Source of the DNA: Methylobacterium fujisawaense
GTDB lineage: Bacteria > Pseudomonadota > Alphaproteobacteria > Rhizobiales > Beijerinckiaceae
DNA length: 64,000 nucleotides
Direction of reading: 5' to 3'
Assembly: GCF_014138435.1 (NCBI RefSeq)
Contig: NZ_JACJIM010000004.1
Coordinates: 1-64,000 of the forward strand
Below the pieces are notes generated by a model. That model was not told where the DNA came from. It saw nothing but the letters and a program-made list of their open reading frames with translations, and searched no databases. This document shows, one piece after another, positions 18,654 through 29,843 of this stretch (its first letter is position 1; every line of letters begins with the position of its first letter). The translations under genes and the position numbers were made by a program.

Positions 18654-19589
18654 ATGGGGGCGCGCTGCTCGCTCGTCGTCAACGGTCGGTCGGTGCGTGT
18701 CTCGACCGGCGATACGCCGCTGGAGGCCGCGCTGGCCGAGGGCATGATCGCTCCGCTCCAGGCGCAGCCCGGCAACCTGCTCGCCGGCCAGGGCCTCGCT
18801 CAGGGCAGCGCCGCACCGTCCGGTCGCCGTCATCCGGCCCGCCGGGCCAGGGCCGAGGCCCTGCGCCCGGCCCTCCCCGGCGCCCCGATCCAGGGCCAGG
18901 AGGCGGCGGCGCCGCCGCCCGTGGCCGTCCGCAAGGGCACGGTCACGGAAATCCGCCGGCTCAGCCCCGGAATCCTCGAGGTCGTCGCGACCCTGACCCG
19001 GCGCCCCACCGGCGAGCCGGGCCACCAGGCGCTGGTGACCTTCGCGGGGCTGCCCACCCTGACGCTGTCCCCGACCCTGCGGGTCGACGGCACGACCGAG
19101 ATCAACGACGTGGTGTTCCACGTCGCCCGCGACCCCGAGGGCGATCCCCTCGACGCGCTCCGCCTCGACCAGCCGGTGCGCCTCAAGGGGCCGGTCGGCC
19201 GGGGGCAGTACCGCCCCGGGGGCGGGCGCCTCGTGCTGGTGGCGGCCGGCGCCGGCTTCGGCGCGATCTGGGCGATCGCCCGGGCGGCCCGCTACGTCGA
19301 GCCCGCCCGCGAGATGGCCCTGGCCGTCGGCGCCCGCGACGCCCTGGACCTCTACATGCGCGAGAGCCTGGACTGGCTGCGCCGCACCGGCGTCGGCCGG
19401 ATCGTGCTCTGCGCCGATCGCGGCCGCCAGCGGCCGCCGGACGTGCGCTCCGGCCCGCTCAGCGCCCACCTGCCGAGCCTGCGCGCCACCGACGTGGTCC
19501 ACGTGGCGGGCGACGTCTCGACGGTCGGCGCCGTGCAGGTGCTCGCCGCCGCGGTGGGCGCCCGCTGCTACCCGATCGTGATCGACTGA
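18654..19589 (+). CDS. Ferredoxin-reductase-like protein lacking cofactor motifs
   Basis: A 311-residue protein with the layout of class-IB oxidoreductases: a ferredoxin-like N-terminal domain (~1-60), an FAD-binding barrel (~95-190, KGTVTEIRRLSPGILEVVAT) and a nucleotide-binding domain (~195-311, LVLVAAGAGFGAIWAIARAA). Key motifs are absent. The N-terminal domain keeps LVVNGRSVRV and LEAALAEG but none of the four Fe-S cysteines. The RxYS flavin motif reads SPTL. The C-terminal CGPP that contacts NADH reads VAGD. It probably no longer does normal electron transfer; a binding or regulatory role, or a divergent activity, is possible. ATG at 18654 with GGGGGAGAG upstream. Confidence 0.65.
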   Translation: MGARCSLVVNGRSVRVSTGDTPLEAALAEGMIAPLQAQPGNLLAGQGLAQGSAAPSGRRHPARRARAEALRPALPGAPIQGQEAAAPPPVAVRKGTVTEIRRLSPGILEVVATLTRRPTGEPGHQALVTFAGLPTLTLSPTLRVDGTTEINDVVFHVARDPEGDPLDALRLDQPVRLKGPVGRGQYRPGGGRLVLVAAGAGFGAIWAIARAARYVEPAREMALAVGARDALDLYMRESLDWLRRTGVGRIVLCADRGRQRPPDVRSGPLSAHLPSLRATDVVHVAGDVSTVGAVQVLAAAVGARCYPIVID

Positions 19590-19677
19590 CCGCCGTCGCC
19601 TCGACGCGGCGGCGTCCGGCTGCTACCGGCGCCGGGCCGGCCGCACGGGGCCGATCCTGAGCCCGATCCGAGCCCCG

Positions 19678-20742
19678 ATGGTCCGCGTCCTCTGCCTCGG
19701 CTACAGCGTCACGGAGCTGCCGGGCTATGTCGAGCGGGCCAACGCCCTGGCCGAGGCCGAGGGGCGTCCGGTCACCTTCCTCCGCAGCGGCTGGGGCGGC
19801 CATTCCCTGCCCTCCATCGCCGCCCTGATCGACGAGATCCTGGACGCGCTCCCCTGCGACGGCGTCCTCCTCGAGCTGTTCACCGGCAACGTCCGCTACT
19901 TCGACGGCGCGACGATGCGGGCCTATCTCGACGACATCCTCGCGGCGACCGCCCGGCGGGACCTGCCCGTCGCCTTCCTCAACCTCCACCAGGGCGGCGT
20001 CGACTACGCGGCCGAGCCCGTCGCCGGCCTGCTGGCGGAGTACCGCGCCCTCTACGGGATCCCCTATCTCGACATCGCCGCCCCGGTGGCGGCCGCGGGC
20101 GCGGGCGACATCACCTACCTCCTGACGGATGCGACCCACGTCACGCCGGTGGGCGCCGACCTCTACGGCACCCTGGTCTACAGCTTCCTGCGCGCGCCGC
20201 CCCCGGGCCGCGCCTATATCGACCGGTTCCGGGACCTGCCGGGCCGGTTCGAGGCCGTGCCGCTGCGCGCCCTCCCCGGCCTGACCTGCGGGTTCGCCCT
20301 GCGCCGCAACGGCATCCCGCTGGACTTCCTGGAGATTCCCGAGGGCACCCGCGTCACCGTCCCCCTCGGGCGGCCCCGCGACGTGATCGGTCTCCTCGTG
20401 ACCTACGGCCCCCAGGCGGGCACGCTGACGGTCCAGGACCCGGCGAAGGGACGGGGGCACGATCTCGTCGCCTACGACGAGTTCTCCTACTACACGCGCT
20501 CGATGTTCCGCAGCGTCACCCTGCCGGCGGCGCGCGCGCTGACGATCGCGCAATCGGCGGAGCGGCCGGACATCGCCCTGCGCAAGGGGGCGCCGGATCC
20601 GGGCCCGCGGATCGGGCGCGTGTCGCATGTCGTCTGCCGGCGCAGGCTGAGCCTCGCCCAGCGCGCCGCGCGCCTGCTGCACCGGCTGCGGCGCGGCCTG
20701 CGCCGCCTCGGACCGCGGGTCGGCCTCGTCCGCGGGGCCTGA
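19678..20742 (+). CDS. SGNH/GDSL-like hydrolase family protein
   Basis: A 354-residue protein whose first ~190 residues follow the SGNH pattern: block I VLCLGYSVTELPGY with the candidate nucleophile Ser-10, block II SGWGGHSL, block III ELFTGNVRYF, and block V DATHVTPVGADLYG carrying the Asp-His pair. The remaining ~160 residues form a beta-rich second domain (RVTVPLGRPRDVIGLLVTYG) and a very basic C-terminus (~310-354). SGNH enzymes with extra domains often de-acetylate or esterify surface glycans; the substrate here is unknown. No signal peptide is seen. Downstream is a 303-bp AT-rich stretch before the chemoreceptor. Confidence 0.7.
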   Translation: MVRVLCLGYSVTELPGYVERANALAEAEGRPVTFLRSGWGGHSLPSIAALIDEILDALPCDGVLLELFTGNVRYFDGATMRAYLDDILAATARRDLPVAFLNLHQGGVDYAAEPVAGLLAEYRALYGIPYLDIAAPVAAAGAGDITYLLTDATHVTPVGADLYGTLVYSFLRAPPPGRAYIDRFRDLPGRFEAVPLRALPGLTCGFALRRNGIPLDFLEIPEGTRVTVPLGRPRDVIGLLVTYGPQAGTLTVQDPAKGRGHDLVAYDEFSYYTRSMFRSVTLPAARALTIAQSAERPDIALRKGAPDPGPRIGRVSHVVCRRRLSLAQRAARLLHRLRRGLRRLGPRVGLVRGA

Positions 20743-21045
20743 GATTCCGGCCCGGGCCGGGCGCGAAGGGGACGCCGGGCCTCACGGCGCCCGCCCGCGC
20801 CCGCCGGCGAGACCGCTCCATCCCCGACCCGGATCGGCCAGGCGCTCCCGGACGCACGCCCACACCGCTCGATTGTTTCAATGGCGCTGATGTATTTTTT
20901 CGATATTATCAGTATTTGCATATGAATAAATATTCGTTTCATTCTTCGATTGATCTGTCGTCGCCAGACGATCATGGCGGCGCGTGGATCTCTGCCGCGG
21001 TCTTATGCTAAGGGATATTTTGAAATCATGAGGGGATCGGACGAT
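20743..21045 (+). promoter_or_regulatory. AT-rich promoter region of the chemoreceptor gene
   Basis: The first ~130 bp are GC-rich; from ~20875 composition drops sharply. I count 17 G/C in 60 between 20881 and 20940. It contains several A/T tracts and CATATG, no open frame of note, and two possible starts for the following gene (21028 and 21046). Likely promoter; no specific factor site identified. Confidence 0.55.
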
Positions 21046-22743
21046 ATGCGGTTTCTACGGAATGCAAGCCTGCATGTAAAAATGTCCGTGCCCATCGTGT
21101 TCATGGTGATCGTCACTGCGGGGGTCGTATTTTATTCGATTTCGGGTCTCAAATATATGGAGGAAAGAAACATATATCTGGTCGATTATTATTTCGCTAG
21201 GCTCGAGATATTCGCGAAAGTTCGCGAAAAATTCGTCGATGCCGCGCTCATGAATCGCAATTTGATCATCGGCCGCCCTGAAGGGGACCTCCCGCTCTTT
21301 CGCAGGCGCTACGACGAGGACGTCAAGGCCGTGGCCGACGGCATCGAGACGCTGGCCGAGGGCTCGCGGCGCGAGGAGATCGCGGCGATGCAGCGCCAGA
21401 TCGGGGCGATCGCCCGGGACTATTTCGACCTGCTCGACCGCTCCAACTACCTCGCCCTCCGGAACGACCGGTCTGCGGCGATCCAGGTCGGCGTCGTCGC
21501 GAGCCGTGAGGTCCGGGCGCAGTTCGACAGGGCGGCCCAGGATTACGAGGCGCAGGCGACGGCCCGCCTCCGCGAGGCGAGGCGCGCGTCCCGGCAGGAG
21601 GCCGAGCAGGCGCGGACGGTCCTGATCGGCTCCGCCCTGGCGGGCCTGCTCGCCGCCATGAGCCTCTCCGCGGTGATCGTCGTCTTCGGCGCGACGCGGC
21701 CGCTGCAGCGCCTCGTCGCCGTCCTGCGGCGCATGGCGCAGGGTGACGTCGAGGCCGCGATCGTCGAGGCGCAGCGCGGCGACGAGATCGGGATGGTCGG
21801 GCGGGCGGTCGAGGCGATCAGGACCATGGTCGCCCGCAACGCCGCCGCGGAGGCCGAGCGCCGACGGCGGGCGGACGCCGAAGCCGCCGCCGTGCGCAAG
21901 GAGGCCACGATGGACCTCGCTCGGACCTTCGAGGAGGCGGTGGCCAGGATCGTCGAGCAGGTCTCGTCGGCCGCGGGAGAACTGGAGGGCACGGCCCACC
22001 AGATGACGACGACCGCCCAGGAGACGGCCAGCCAGTCCGGCGCGGTGGCGGCGGCGGCCGAGGCGGCGGCGGCCAACATCAACGCGGTGGCGGCCTCGAC
22101 CGAGCGGCTCGGCAGCGCCATCCAGGCGATCGGCCATCAGGCGAGCGGCTCGTCCGACCTCGCGCAGCAGGCGGTCGGCGAGGCCGACCAGACCGCCGGC
22201 CTCGTGGCCGAACTGCAGCAGGCGGCCTCCGAGATCGGCGACGTGGTGCGGCTGATCGCGTCCGTCGCCGAGCAGACCAACCTGCTCGCGCTCAACGCGA
22301 CCATCGAGGCGGCGCGCGCCGGCGATGCCGGGCGCGGCTTCGCGGTCGTGGCGGCCGAGGTGAAGGCCCTGGCCGAGAAGACCGCAAAAGCGACCGACGG
22401 GATCGCCGCCCAGATCGGCCGGATCCAGGGCGTGACCGGTTCCGCGGTCGGCGCGATCGGCGGGATCATCGACCGGATCCGCGAGATCAACGGCGTGGCG
22501 ATCGCGATCGCGGCGGCCGTGGAGGAGCAGGGCGCGGCGACCCAGGAGATCGTGCGCAACATCGCCCACGCGACCCGGGGTGCCACGGCGGTGACCGGCA
22601 CCATCGTCGGGGTGGCCGAGGCCTCGGAGCGCACGGGCGTGGCGGCCGATCACGTGCTCGCGGCCGCCACGGCCCTGTCACGCCAGTCGGAGCGGCTGTC
22701 GGCGGAGATGGACCGCTTCCTGGTCGGCGTTCGCGCCGCCTGA
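21046..22743 (+). CDS. Methyl-accepting chemotaxis protein
   Basis: A 565-residue chemoreceptor. TM1 is at ~11-30 ([20 protein letters not shown]), then a ~150-residue helical periplasmic sensor of four-helix-bundle type, TM2 at ~190-212 ([20 protein letters not shown]), a HAMP domain (~213-265, [19 protein letters not shown]) and a long cytoplasmic coiled coil. The CheA/CheW-contacting hairpin tip is intact: [20 protein letters not shown] followed by [19 protein letters not shown]. No C-terminal NWETF-like tether. ATG at 21046 has GAGGGG upstream; 21028 is a possible alternative. The first ~80 codons are AT-rich and use codons unlike the rest of the gene. The ligand is unknown. It converges on glgP with a hairpin between. 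Confidence 0.9.
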   Translation: MRFLRNASLHVKMSVPIVFMVIVTAGVVFYSISGLKYMEERNIYLVDYYFARLEIFAKVREKFVDAALMNRNLIIGRPEGDLPLFRRRYDEDVKAVADGIETLAEGSRREEIAAMQRQIGAIARDYFDLLDRSNYLALRNDRSAAIQVGVVASREVRAQFDRAAQDYEAQATARLREARRASRQEAEQARTVLIGSALAGLLAAMSLSAVIVVFGATRPLQRLVAVLRRMAQGDVEAAIVEAQRGDEIGMVGRAVEAIRTMVARNAAAEAERRRRADAEAAAVRKEATMDLARTFEEAVARIVEQVSSAAGELEGTAHQMTTTAQETASQSGAVAAAAEAAAANINAVAASTERLGSAIQAIGHQASGSSDLAQQAVGEADQTAGLVAELQQAASEIGDVVRLIASVAEQTNLLALNATIEAARAGDAGRGFAVVAAEVKALAEKTAKATDGIAAQIGRIQGVTGSAVGAIGGIIDRIREINGVAIAIAAAVEEQGAATQEIVRNIAHATRGATAVTGTIVGVAEASERTGVAADHVLAAATALSRQSERLSAEMDRFLVGVRAA

Positions 22744-22778
22744 GGGCCGGAGCCTTCCGGAGCGGGCGGGCCCCGCGC

Positions 22779-22806
22779 CGACCCGCTTCCGCATGGGAGC
22801 GGGTCG
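22779..22806. terminator. Bidirectional hairpin terminator
   Basis: CGACCCGCTTCC and GGGAGCGGGTCG form a 12-bp stem with one mismatch around a GCAT loop, midway between the convergent chemoreceptor and glgP genes. Confidence 0.75.
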
Positions 22807-22819
22807 GGCGGCCGACGGC

Positions 22820-25360
<2,541 letters not shown>

Positions 25361-25795
25361 GTGCGGGTCCCCCAAAGTCGTCGCCCCGGATTCTAGCGCC
25401 GGGGGTATCGTGGGCGGATTATCTCTTTTGATGGATTGCCGCCGCATGAACGGACGGACGATCCGTGCCCCGAAGCATCCGACGATGCGGTCGGCTTCCG
25501 GCGAAGTCGTGGCAGCGCCGCTCGATCGGAGCCCGCGGGTACGCTGAGAGACATATGGCGCGGCGGCGTGACATTCCAGGCACAGATCTGCGCGACGGCG
25601 CTGCGCGAAGGTCATGCACGCCGGCGATGCGGCTCACGGTCATGCCCGGGACGCGGTTCTCGACGGGCGCTCCGTGTCGGGCGCGCCGATCCGCGGCCGC
25701 CGGCGCCCGCCCGGCACGCGCCCGAAGCGCATCCGTCGCCGGTCGCCAGCACGCCGGTCAGCGGTTAAGCGTGGGCCGCCAACGGGAGGGGCAGC
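25361..25795. other. Intergenic region between divergent glgP and alpha-glucosidase genes
   Basis: 435 bp with no gene I can support. Short open frames here lack homology and sensible ribosome-binding sites. It must hold promoters in both directions; the least GC-rich part is ~25405-25440 (GGATTATCTCTTTTGATGG), near glgP. No clear dyad operator seen. Confidence 0.4.
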
Positions 25796-27382
25796 ATGAC
25801 CGACACTGTCTGGTGGAAGCGCGGGACCGTCTACCAGGTCTATCCCCGCTCCTTTCACGACACGAACGGCGACGGGGTCGGCGACCTGCCGGGCATCACG
25901 GCGCGGCTGGACTACCTCGCCTGGCTCGGGGTCGACGCCGTCTGGATCTCGCCCGTCTATCCCTCGCCCATGGCGGATTTCGGCTACGACGTAGCCGATT
26001 ACTGCGGGATCGATCCGCTGTTCGGCACGCTGGCCGACTTCGATGCCCTCGTGGCGGAGGCCCATCGGCGCCGGCTGAAGGTGATCCTCGACTTCGTGCC
26101 GAACCATTCCTCGATCGCGCATCCGTGGTTCGCCGAGAGCCGGTCGTCGCGCACGAGCCCGAAGCGCGACTGGTACATCTGGCGCGATCCCGCCCCCGAC
26201 GGCGGGCCGCCCAACAACTGGCTGTCGAATTTCGGCGGCCCGGCCTGGACGCGCGACGAGGCCACCGGCCAGTACTACTACCACGCCTTCCTGGCGGAGC
26301 AGCCGGACCTGAACTGGCGCAACCCCGCCGTGCGGGCGGCCATGCACGACGTGCTCCGCTTCTGGCTGGAGCGCGGGGTCGACGGGTTCCGGGTCGACGT
26401 GATCTGGCACCTGATGAAGGATGCGGGGTTCCGCGACAACCCGGCCAATCCCGACTACGCGCCGGGTTCCCCGGAGATCAACCGCTTCACCCAGGTCTAC
26501 TCCGCCGACCGGCCCGAGATCTTCGACGTGATCGCTGGCATGCGGGCGGTGCTGCGCGACTACGGCGAGCGCGTCCTGATCGGGGAGATCTACCTGCCGG
26601 TGGAGCGGCTGGTCGCCTATTACGGCCCCGACCTCACCGGCGCCGACCTGCCGTTCAATTTCCAGCTGATCCAGACCCCGTGGCGGGCCGACGCGGTGGC
26701 CGAACTCGTGGCCGATTACGAGGCGGCCCTGCCCGAGGGCGGCTGGCCCAACTGGGTGCTGGGCAACCACGACCAGCCGCGCATCGCCGCCCGGGTCGGG
26801 CAGGCGCAGGCCCGCATCGCCGCGATGCTGCTGCTGACCCTGCGGGGCACGCCGACCCTCTATTACGGCGACGAGATCGGGCTCGGCCATGTTCCGATCC
26901 CGCCGGAGCGCGCCCGCGATCCCTGGGAGTACAACGAGCCCGGGCACGGCCGCGACCCGGCGCGCACCCCGATGCAGTGGGACGACAATCCCCAGGCCGG
27001 CTTCTCCACGGCCGAACCCTGGCTGCCGCTGGCGGAGGATTGGGCAGCCTGCAACGTCGAGAGCCAGCGCTCGGATCCGGGCTCGATGCTCACCCTGTAC
27101 CGGCGGCTGCTCGCCCTGCGCCGCGACCAGGCGGCGCTCGCCGTGGGCGGCTACCGGGAGGTGCCGCTGGGGATCGCCGCGGTGTTCGCCTACGAGCGCT
27201 TCGCCGACGATGCCGTTCTGCGCGTGCTCCTGAACTTCGGCGCGGCGTCGCAGGATCTGCCGCTGCCCGAGGGCGACTGGACCGTGCTGCTCTCGACCCG
27301 TGCGGGGCGGGCGGGCGAGACGGTCGGCCTCACCCTGGCGCTCGGACCCGCCGAGGGGGTGATCCTGCGCCGCGGCGGGTGA
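25796..27382 (+). CDS. GH13 alpha-glucosidase (oligo-1,6-glucosidase-like)
   Basis: A 528-residue alpha-amylase-superfamily exo-glucosidase. WWKRGTVYQVYPRSFHD opens the barrel. Conserved regions are DFVPNHSS, GFRVDVIWHL (nucleophile Asp ~200), VLIGEIYLP (acid Glu ~264) and LGNHDQPR (Asp ~325). QPDLNWRNPAV is the region-V-like motif of oligo-1,6-glucosidase/alpha-glucosidase types, and GDEIGLG plus RTPMQWDD are typical. A C-terminal beta domain follows from ~450. No signal peptide, so it is cytoplasmic and probably trims malto-oligosaccharides left by GlgP and MalQ. The ATG has GGAGGGG upstream. Trehalose synthase is the closest alternative family, but that role is filled by the treS gene here. 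Confidence 0.9.
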   Translation: MTDTVWWKRGTVYQVYPRSFHDTNGDGVGDLPGITARLDYLAWLGVDAVWISPVYPSPMADFGYDVADYCGIDPLFGTLADFDALVAEAHRRRLKVILDFVPNHSSIAHPWFAESRSSRTSPKRDWYIWRDPAPDGGPPNNWLSNFGGPAWTRDEATGQYYYHAFLAEQPDLNWRNPAVRAAMHDVLRFWLERGVDGFRVDVIWHLMKDAGFRDNPANPDYAPGSPEINRFTQVYSADRPEIFDVIAGMRAVLRDYGERVLIGEIYLPVERLVAYYGPDLTGADLPFNFQLIQTPWRADAVAELVADYEAALPEGGWPNWVLGNHDQPRIAARVGQAQARIAAMLLLTLRGTPTLYYGDEIGLGHVPIPPERARDPWEYNEPGHGRDPARTPMQWDDNPQAGFSTAEPWLPLAEDWAACNVESQRSDPGSMLTLYRRLLALRRDQAALAVGGYREVPLGIAAVFAYERFADDAVLRVLLNFGAASQDLPLPEGDWTVLLSTRAGRAGETVGLTLALGPAEGVILRRGG

Positions 27383-27780
27383 GCCGGACCGGATCCGCCC
27401 ATCCGGGCGCGGCGCCTCGGCGCGGGCGCCGGTCCAACGGCCCGGCGGCGCCTCATGGTCCGAGCCGGGGGCACGACATGGCTTGCGGCCGGAGCCTTTG
27501 GCTGCTGCGGCCCTCGACCGTCATCACGCGCGCGCGGCGGTGCGGTGCCTCAGGGCTGCGCGCCGTCGGCCGTCGGGCGCGGGGTGGATGGCCTCGCTCC
27601 GCTCGCAGAGACGGCAGGGCCGAAGCCCCCAGCCGGACACGGTCCAGGCGCGCAGAACGTGATTCGGGATAGGGCGGTGCCGCTGCGGCGCGGCCCTGTG
27701 CATCGACGTCGGGCCGATGCCGCCCCATCCCGGAAGCCGCCCGGCCTGCCGAAACTTGCCGCGCCGCCACGATTTCGTGC
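27383..27780. other. Intergenic region between the alpha-glucosidase and glgA genes
   Basis: About 400 bp without a supported gene before the inverted-repeat element. It holds a short dispersed-repeat remnant (27575-27620) and otherwise GC-rich, non-coding-looking sequence. Confidence 0.4.
27575..27620 (-). repeat. Dispersed-repeat remnant (CERSEAI-type)
   Basis: Read on the minus strand this translates as CRLCERSEAIHPAPDG. CERSEAI peptides are a familiar signature of short dispersed intergenic repeats mis-called as hypothetical proteins in alphaproteobacterial genomes (from general knowledge). It is surrounded by non-coding sequence. Confidence 0.55.
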
Positions 27781-27840
27781 TGCGACGCCACATAGGTAAG
27801 TGAAGCTTAATTCTCACGGTGGCCTATTTTGTGCGTCGCA
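27781..27840. promoter_or_regulatory. 60-bp inverted-repeat element in front of glgA
   Basis: TGCGACG (27781-27787) pairs with CGTCGCA (27834-27840). Inside this, CACA pairs with TGTG and TAGG with CCTA, separated by small bulges, and GTGA pairs with TCAC near the AT-rich loop. The element is far less GC-rich than its surroundings and ends 31 bp before the glgA start, so it would lie in the 5' leader or overlap the promoter. Confidence 0.6.
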
Positions 27841-27871
27841 GCGGAACCGTCGCGACGGAGGAGTATTAGCC

Positions 27872-29488
27872 GTGGTTGAGATCGCGACAGCCGTGCCTGC
27901 CCGATCGTCTGCCAGACCGGGGCATTCCGCCCGGCCAGGATCAATGCTGATGCTCGATACGCGCTGTGGTGGTTCCTTCGCCGAGTGGTCGTCCGGCGAG
28001 GGGGACGGCGTCGTATCCGTACCGGTGCCGGCCCGTCCGGCCTCGCTGCGCCGCCGCATCCTGTACGCCACGCCCGAGATGGCCGACTTCGTGAAGACCG
28101 GCGGCCTCGGCGAGGTCTCGGCCGCCCTGCCCCGGGCGCTGGTGCCGCATTACGACATCCGCGTGCTGATCCCCGGCTACCGGCAGGTGCGGGCGGCGTT
28201 TCCCGAAATCCCGGTGGTGGCACGCCTTGAGGGCTTCGCGGGCGTTCCGCCGTGCGACCTCGGCCTGGTCGAGGCGGCCGACGGCCTGCGCATCTACGTC
28301 CTTCTGAGCCCCGACCTCTACGAGCGCGACGGCACGCCCTACGGCGACCAGCACGGCGATTTCGGCGACAACGACCTGCGCTTCGCCCGCCTCAGCCTCG
28401 CGGCGGCGGACCTCGCCGCCGGCGCCGATCCCGACTGGGCGGCCGACCTGCTGCACCTCAACGACTGGCAGGCGGCTCTGGCCCCGGCCTATCTCGCATG
28501 GCGCGGCCGGCGGGTGCCGAGCGTGCTGACGATCCACAACCTCGCCTATCAGGGCCTGTTTCCCCGGGACGCCCTGCCCCGGCTCGGCGTGCCGGATTCC
28601 GCCTTCCAGGTGGACGGCGCCGAGTTCTACGGGCAGCTGTCCTTCCTGAAGGCCGGGATCTTCTACGCCTCGCAGGTCACCACGGTGAGCGAGACCTACG
28701 CGCGGGAGATCCAGACCCCCGAGTTGGGCTGCGGCCTCGACGGGCTCTTGCGCACCCGTGCCGGCCAGGGCCGGCTCGCCGGCATCCTCAACGGCATCGA
28801 CGAGACCTGGGATCCGAGCACCGATCCGCACCTCGCCACGCGGTTCGAGGTCGACGACTGGAAGGGCAAGCGCGCCAATGCCGAGGCGGTGCGCCGGCAA
28901 TTCGGGCTGGCGGTCTCCCGCGGGCCGCTCTTCGCGATCGTGTCGCGCCTCGTGCACCAGAAGGGCATCGACCTGAGCCTCCAGGCGGCCGAGTCCATCG
29001 TGGCCGGGGGCGGCCAGCTCGTGGTGATCGGCCAGGGCGAGGGCCGGTTCGAGCAGGCCCTGCAGGGGCTCGCGAGGCGTCACCCGGACGCGGTCGGCGT
29101 GCATGTCGGCTTCGAGGAGGCGCAGGCCCGGCGGATGTTCGCGGGCAGCGACTTCCTGCTGATGCCCTCGCGCTTCGAGCCCTGTGGCCTCGCCCAGATG
29201 TACGCGCAGCGCTTCGGCTCCCTGCCGATCGTGCGGCGCACCGGGGGCCTGGCCGACACGGTCGAGGACGGGGTGACGGGCTTCACCTTCGCGGAGCCGT
29301 CAGCGTCGTCCTTCGGGGCGGCGGTGCGGCGGGCGCTGGAGGCCTTCGGCCAGAAGAAGCGCCTCAACGCCATGCGGCGCCGGGCGATGTCGGCCCGCTT
29401 CGGCTGGGATCAGGCCGCCGACAACTATGCCGGGCTCTACGGGCGGGCGATCGGCAACAGCGTCGGGCTGCGCTGGCGGATGGCGTAG
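27872..29488 (+). CDS. glgA: Glycogen synthase (ADP-glucose type)
   Basis: A 538-residue GT5 enzyme adding glucose from ADP-glucose to alpha-1,4-glucan. ILYATPEMADFVKTGGLGEV carries the nucleotide-binding KTGGL motif, unusually late (~residue 73 instead of ~15). LLHLNDWQAAL, TIHNLAYQGLF, VTTVSETYAREI, ILNGIDETWDPSTD and MPSRFEPCGLAQMYA (second nucleotide-sugar site) are all present. GTG at 27872 has a strong GGAGGAG; it gives a ~57-residue N-terminal extension rich in Arg, Ser and Pro. A later Met (27944) would shorten this. The glgC partner is not in the window. It converges on glgB. Confidence 0.94.
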   Translation: MVEIATAVPARSSARPGHSARPGSMLMLDTRCGGSFAEWSSGEGDGVVSVPVPARPASLRRRILYATPEMADFVKTGGLGEVSAALPRALVPHYDIRVLIPGYRQVRAAFPEIPVVARLEGFAGVPPCDLGLVEAADGLRIYVLLSPDLYERDGTPYGDQHGDFGDNDLRFARLSLAAADLAAGADPDWAADLLHLNDWQAALAPAYLAWRGRRVPSVLTIHNLAYQGLFPRDALPRLGVPDSAFQVDGAEFYGQLSFLKAGIFYASQVTTVSETYAREIQTPELGCGLDGLLRTRAGQGRLAGILNGIDETWDPSTDPHLATRFEVDDWKGKRANAEAVRRQFGLAVSRGPLFAIVSRLVHQKGIDLSLQAAESIVAGGGQLVVIGQGEGRFEQALQGLARRHPDAVGVHVGFEEAQARRMFAGSDFLLMPSRFEPCGLAQMYAQRFGSLPIVRRTGGLADTVEDGVTGFTFAEPSASSFGAAVRRALEAFGQKKRLNAMRRRAMSARFGWDQAADNYAGLYGRAIGNSVGLRWRMA

Positions 29489-29619
29489 GGATTTCTCCGC
29501 CGACCTTTTCCCGGGCGCATGCAGCGTCAGCGGAATGCGCCCCGGGAGCCAGCACAAGACGTCGCGAAGCGCCCGACTCGATCAACCTGTGCCGCTTGCG
29601 CGGCGCTTTGTGTGCTGGA

Positions 29620-29658
29620 TCCCGGATCAGGTTCCGCTGGCGCTCCACCTGTCCGGGA
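29620..29658. repeat. Hairpin repeat downstream of glgA
   Basis: TCCCGGATCAGGT and ACCTGTCCGGGA pair over 12 bp with one bulged base around a 14-nt loop. It resembles the widespread GGATCCCGG...CCGGGA intergenic repeats of alphaproteobacteria (general knowledge) and may also act as a terminator. Confidence 0.6.
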
Positions 29659-29806
29659 AAGGGCGCGCATCATGCGGCCGGGGTGTTGCCGACCCCACGC
29701 AGTCAGCTCGGCCAAGCGGCTTCAAAGATCTGAGGCGCTGGCCTTCATGAAAGCCGGCGCCCCTTTCGTAAGCGTGCTCCCCTCTCCCAACCCGCTTCGC
29801 AGGCCA

Positions 29807-29830
29807 CCCTCCCCCGCAGAGGGGGGAGGG
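29807..29830. terminator. Hairpin terminator/REP-like element before the glgB stop
   Basis: CCCTCCCCC and GGGGGAGGG pair perfectly around a 6-nt loop, 13 bp beyond the glgB stop. It is the same repeat type as at 13064 and 39217. Confidence 0.65.
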
Positions 29831-29843
29831 AAGCGCTTCGCCC

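Larger units (their letters stand above)
29489..29843. other. Intergenic region between convergent glgA and glgB
   Basis: 355 bp without a supported gene. It contains two strong hairpins (29620-29658, 29807-29830), a small GGGGT...ACCCC hairpin at 29680-29696, and a GCCTTCATG...GCCGGC segment that recurs at ~39203-39216. It looks like accumulated repeat elements plus terminators. Confidence 0.5.
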
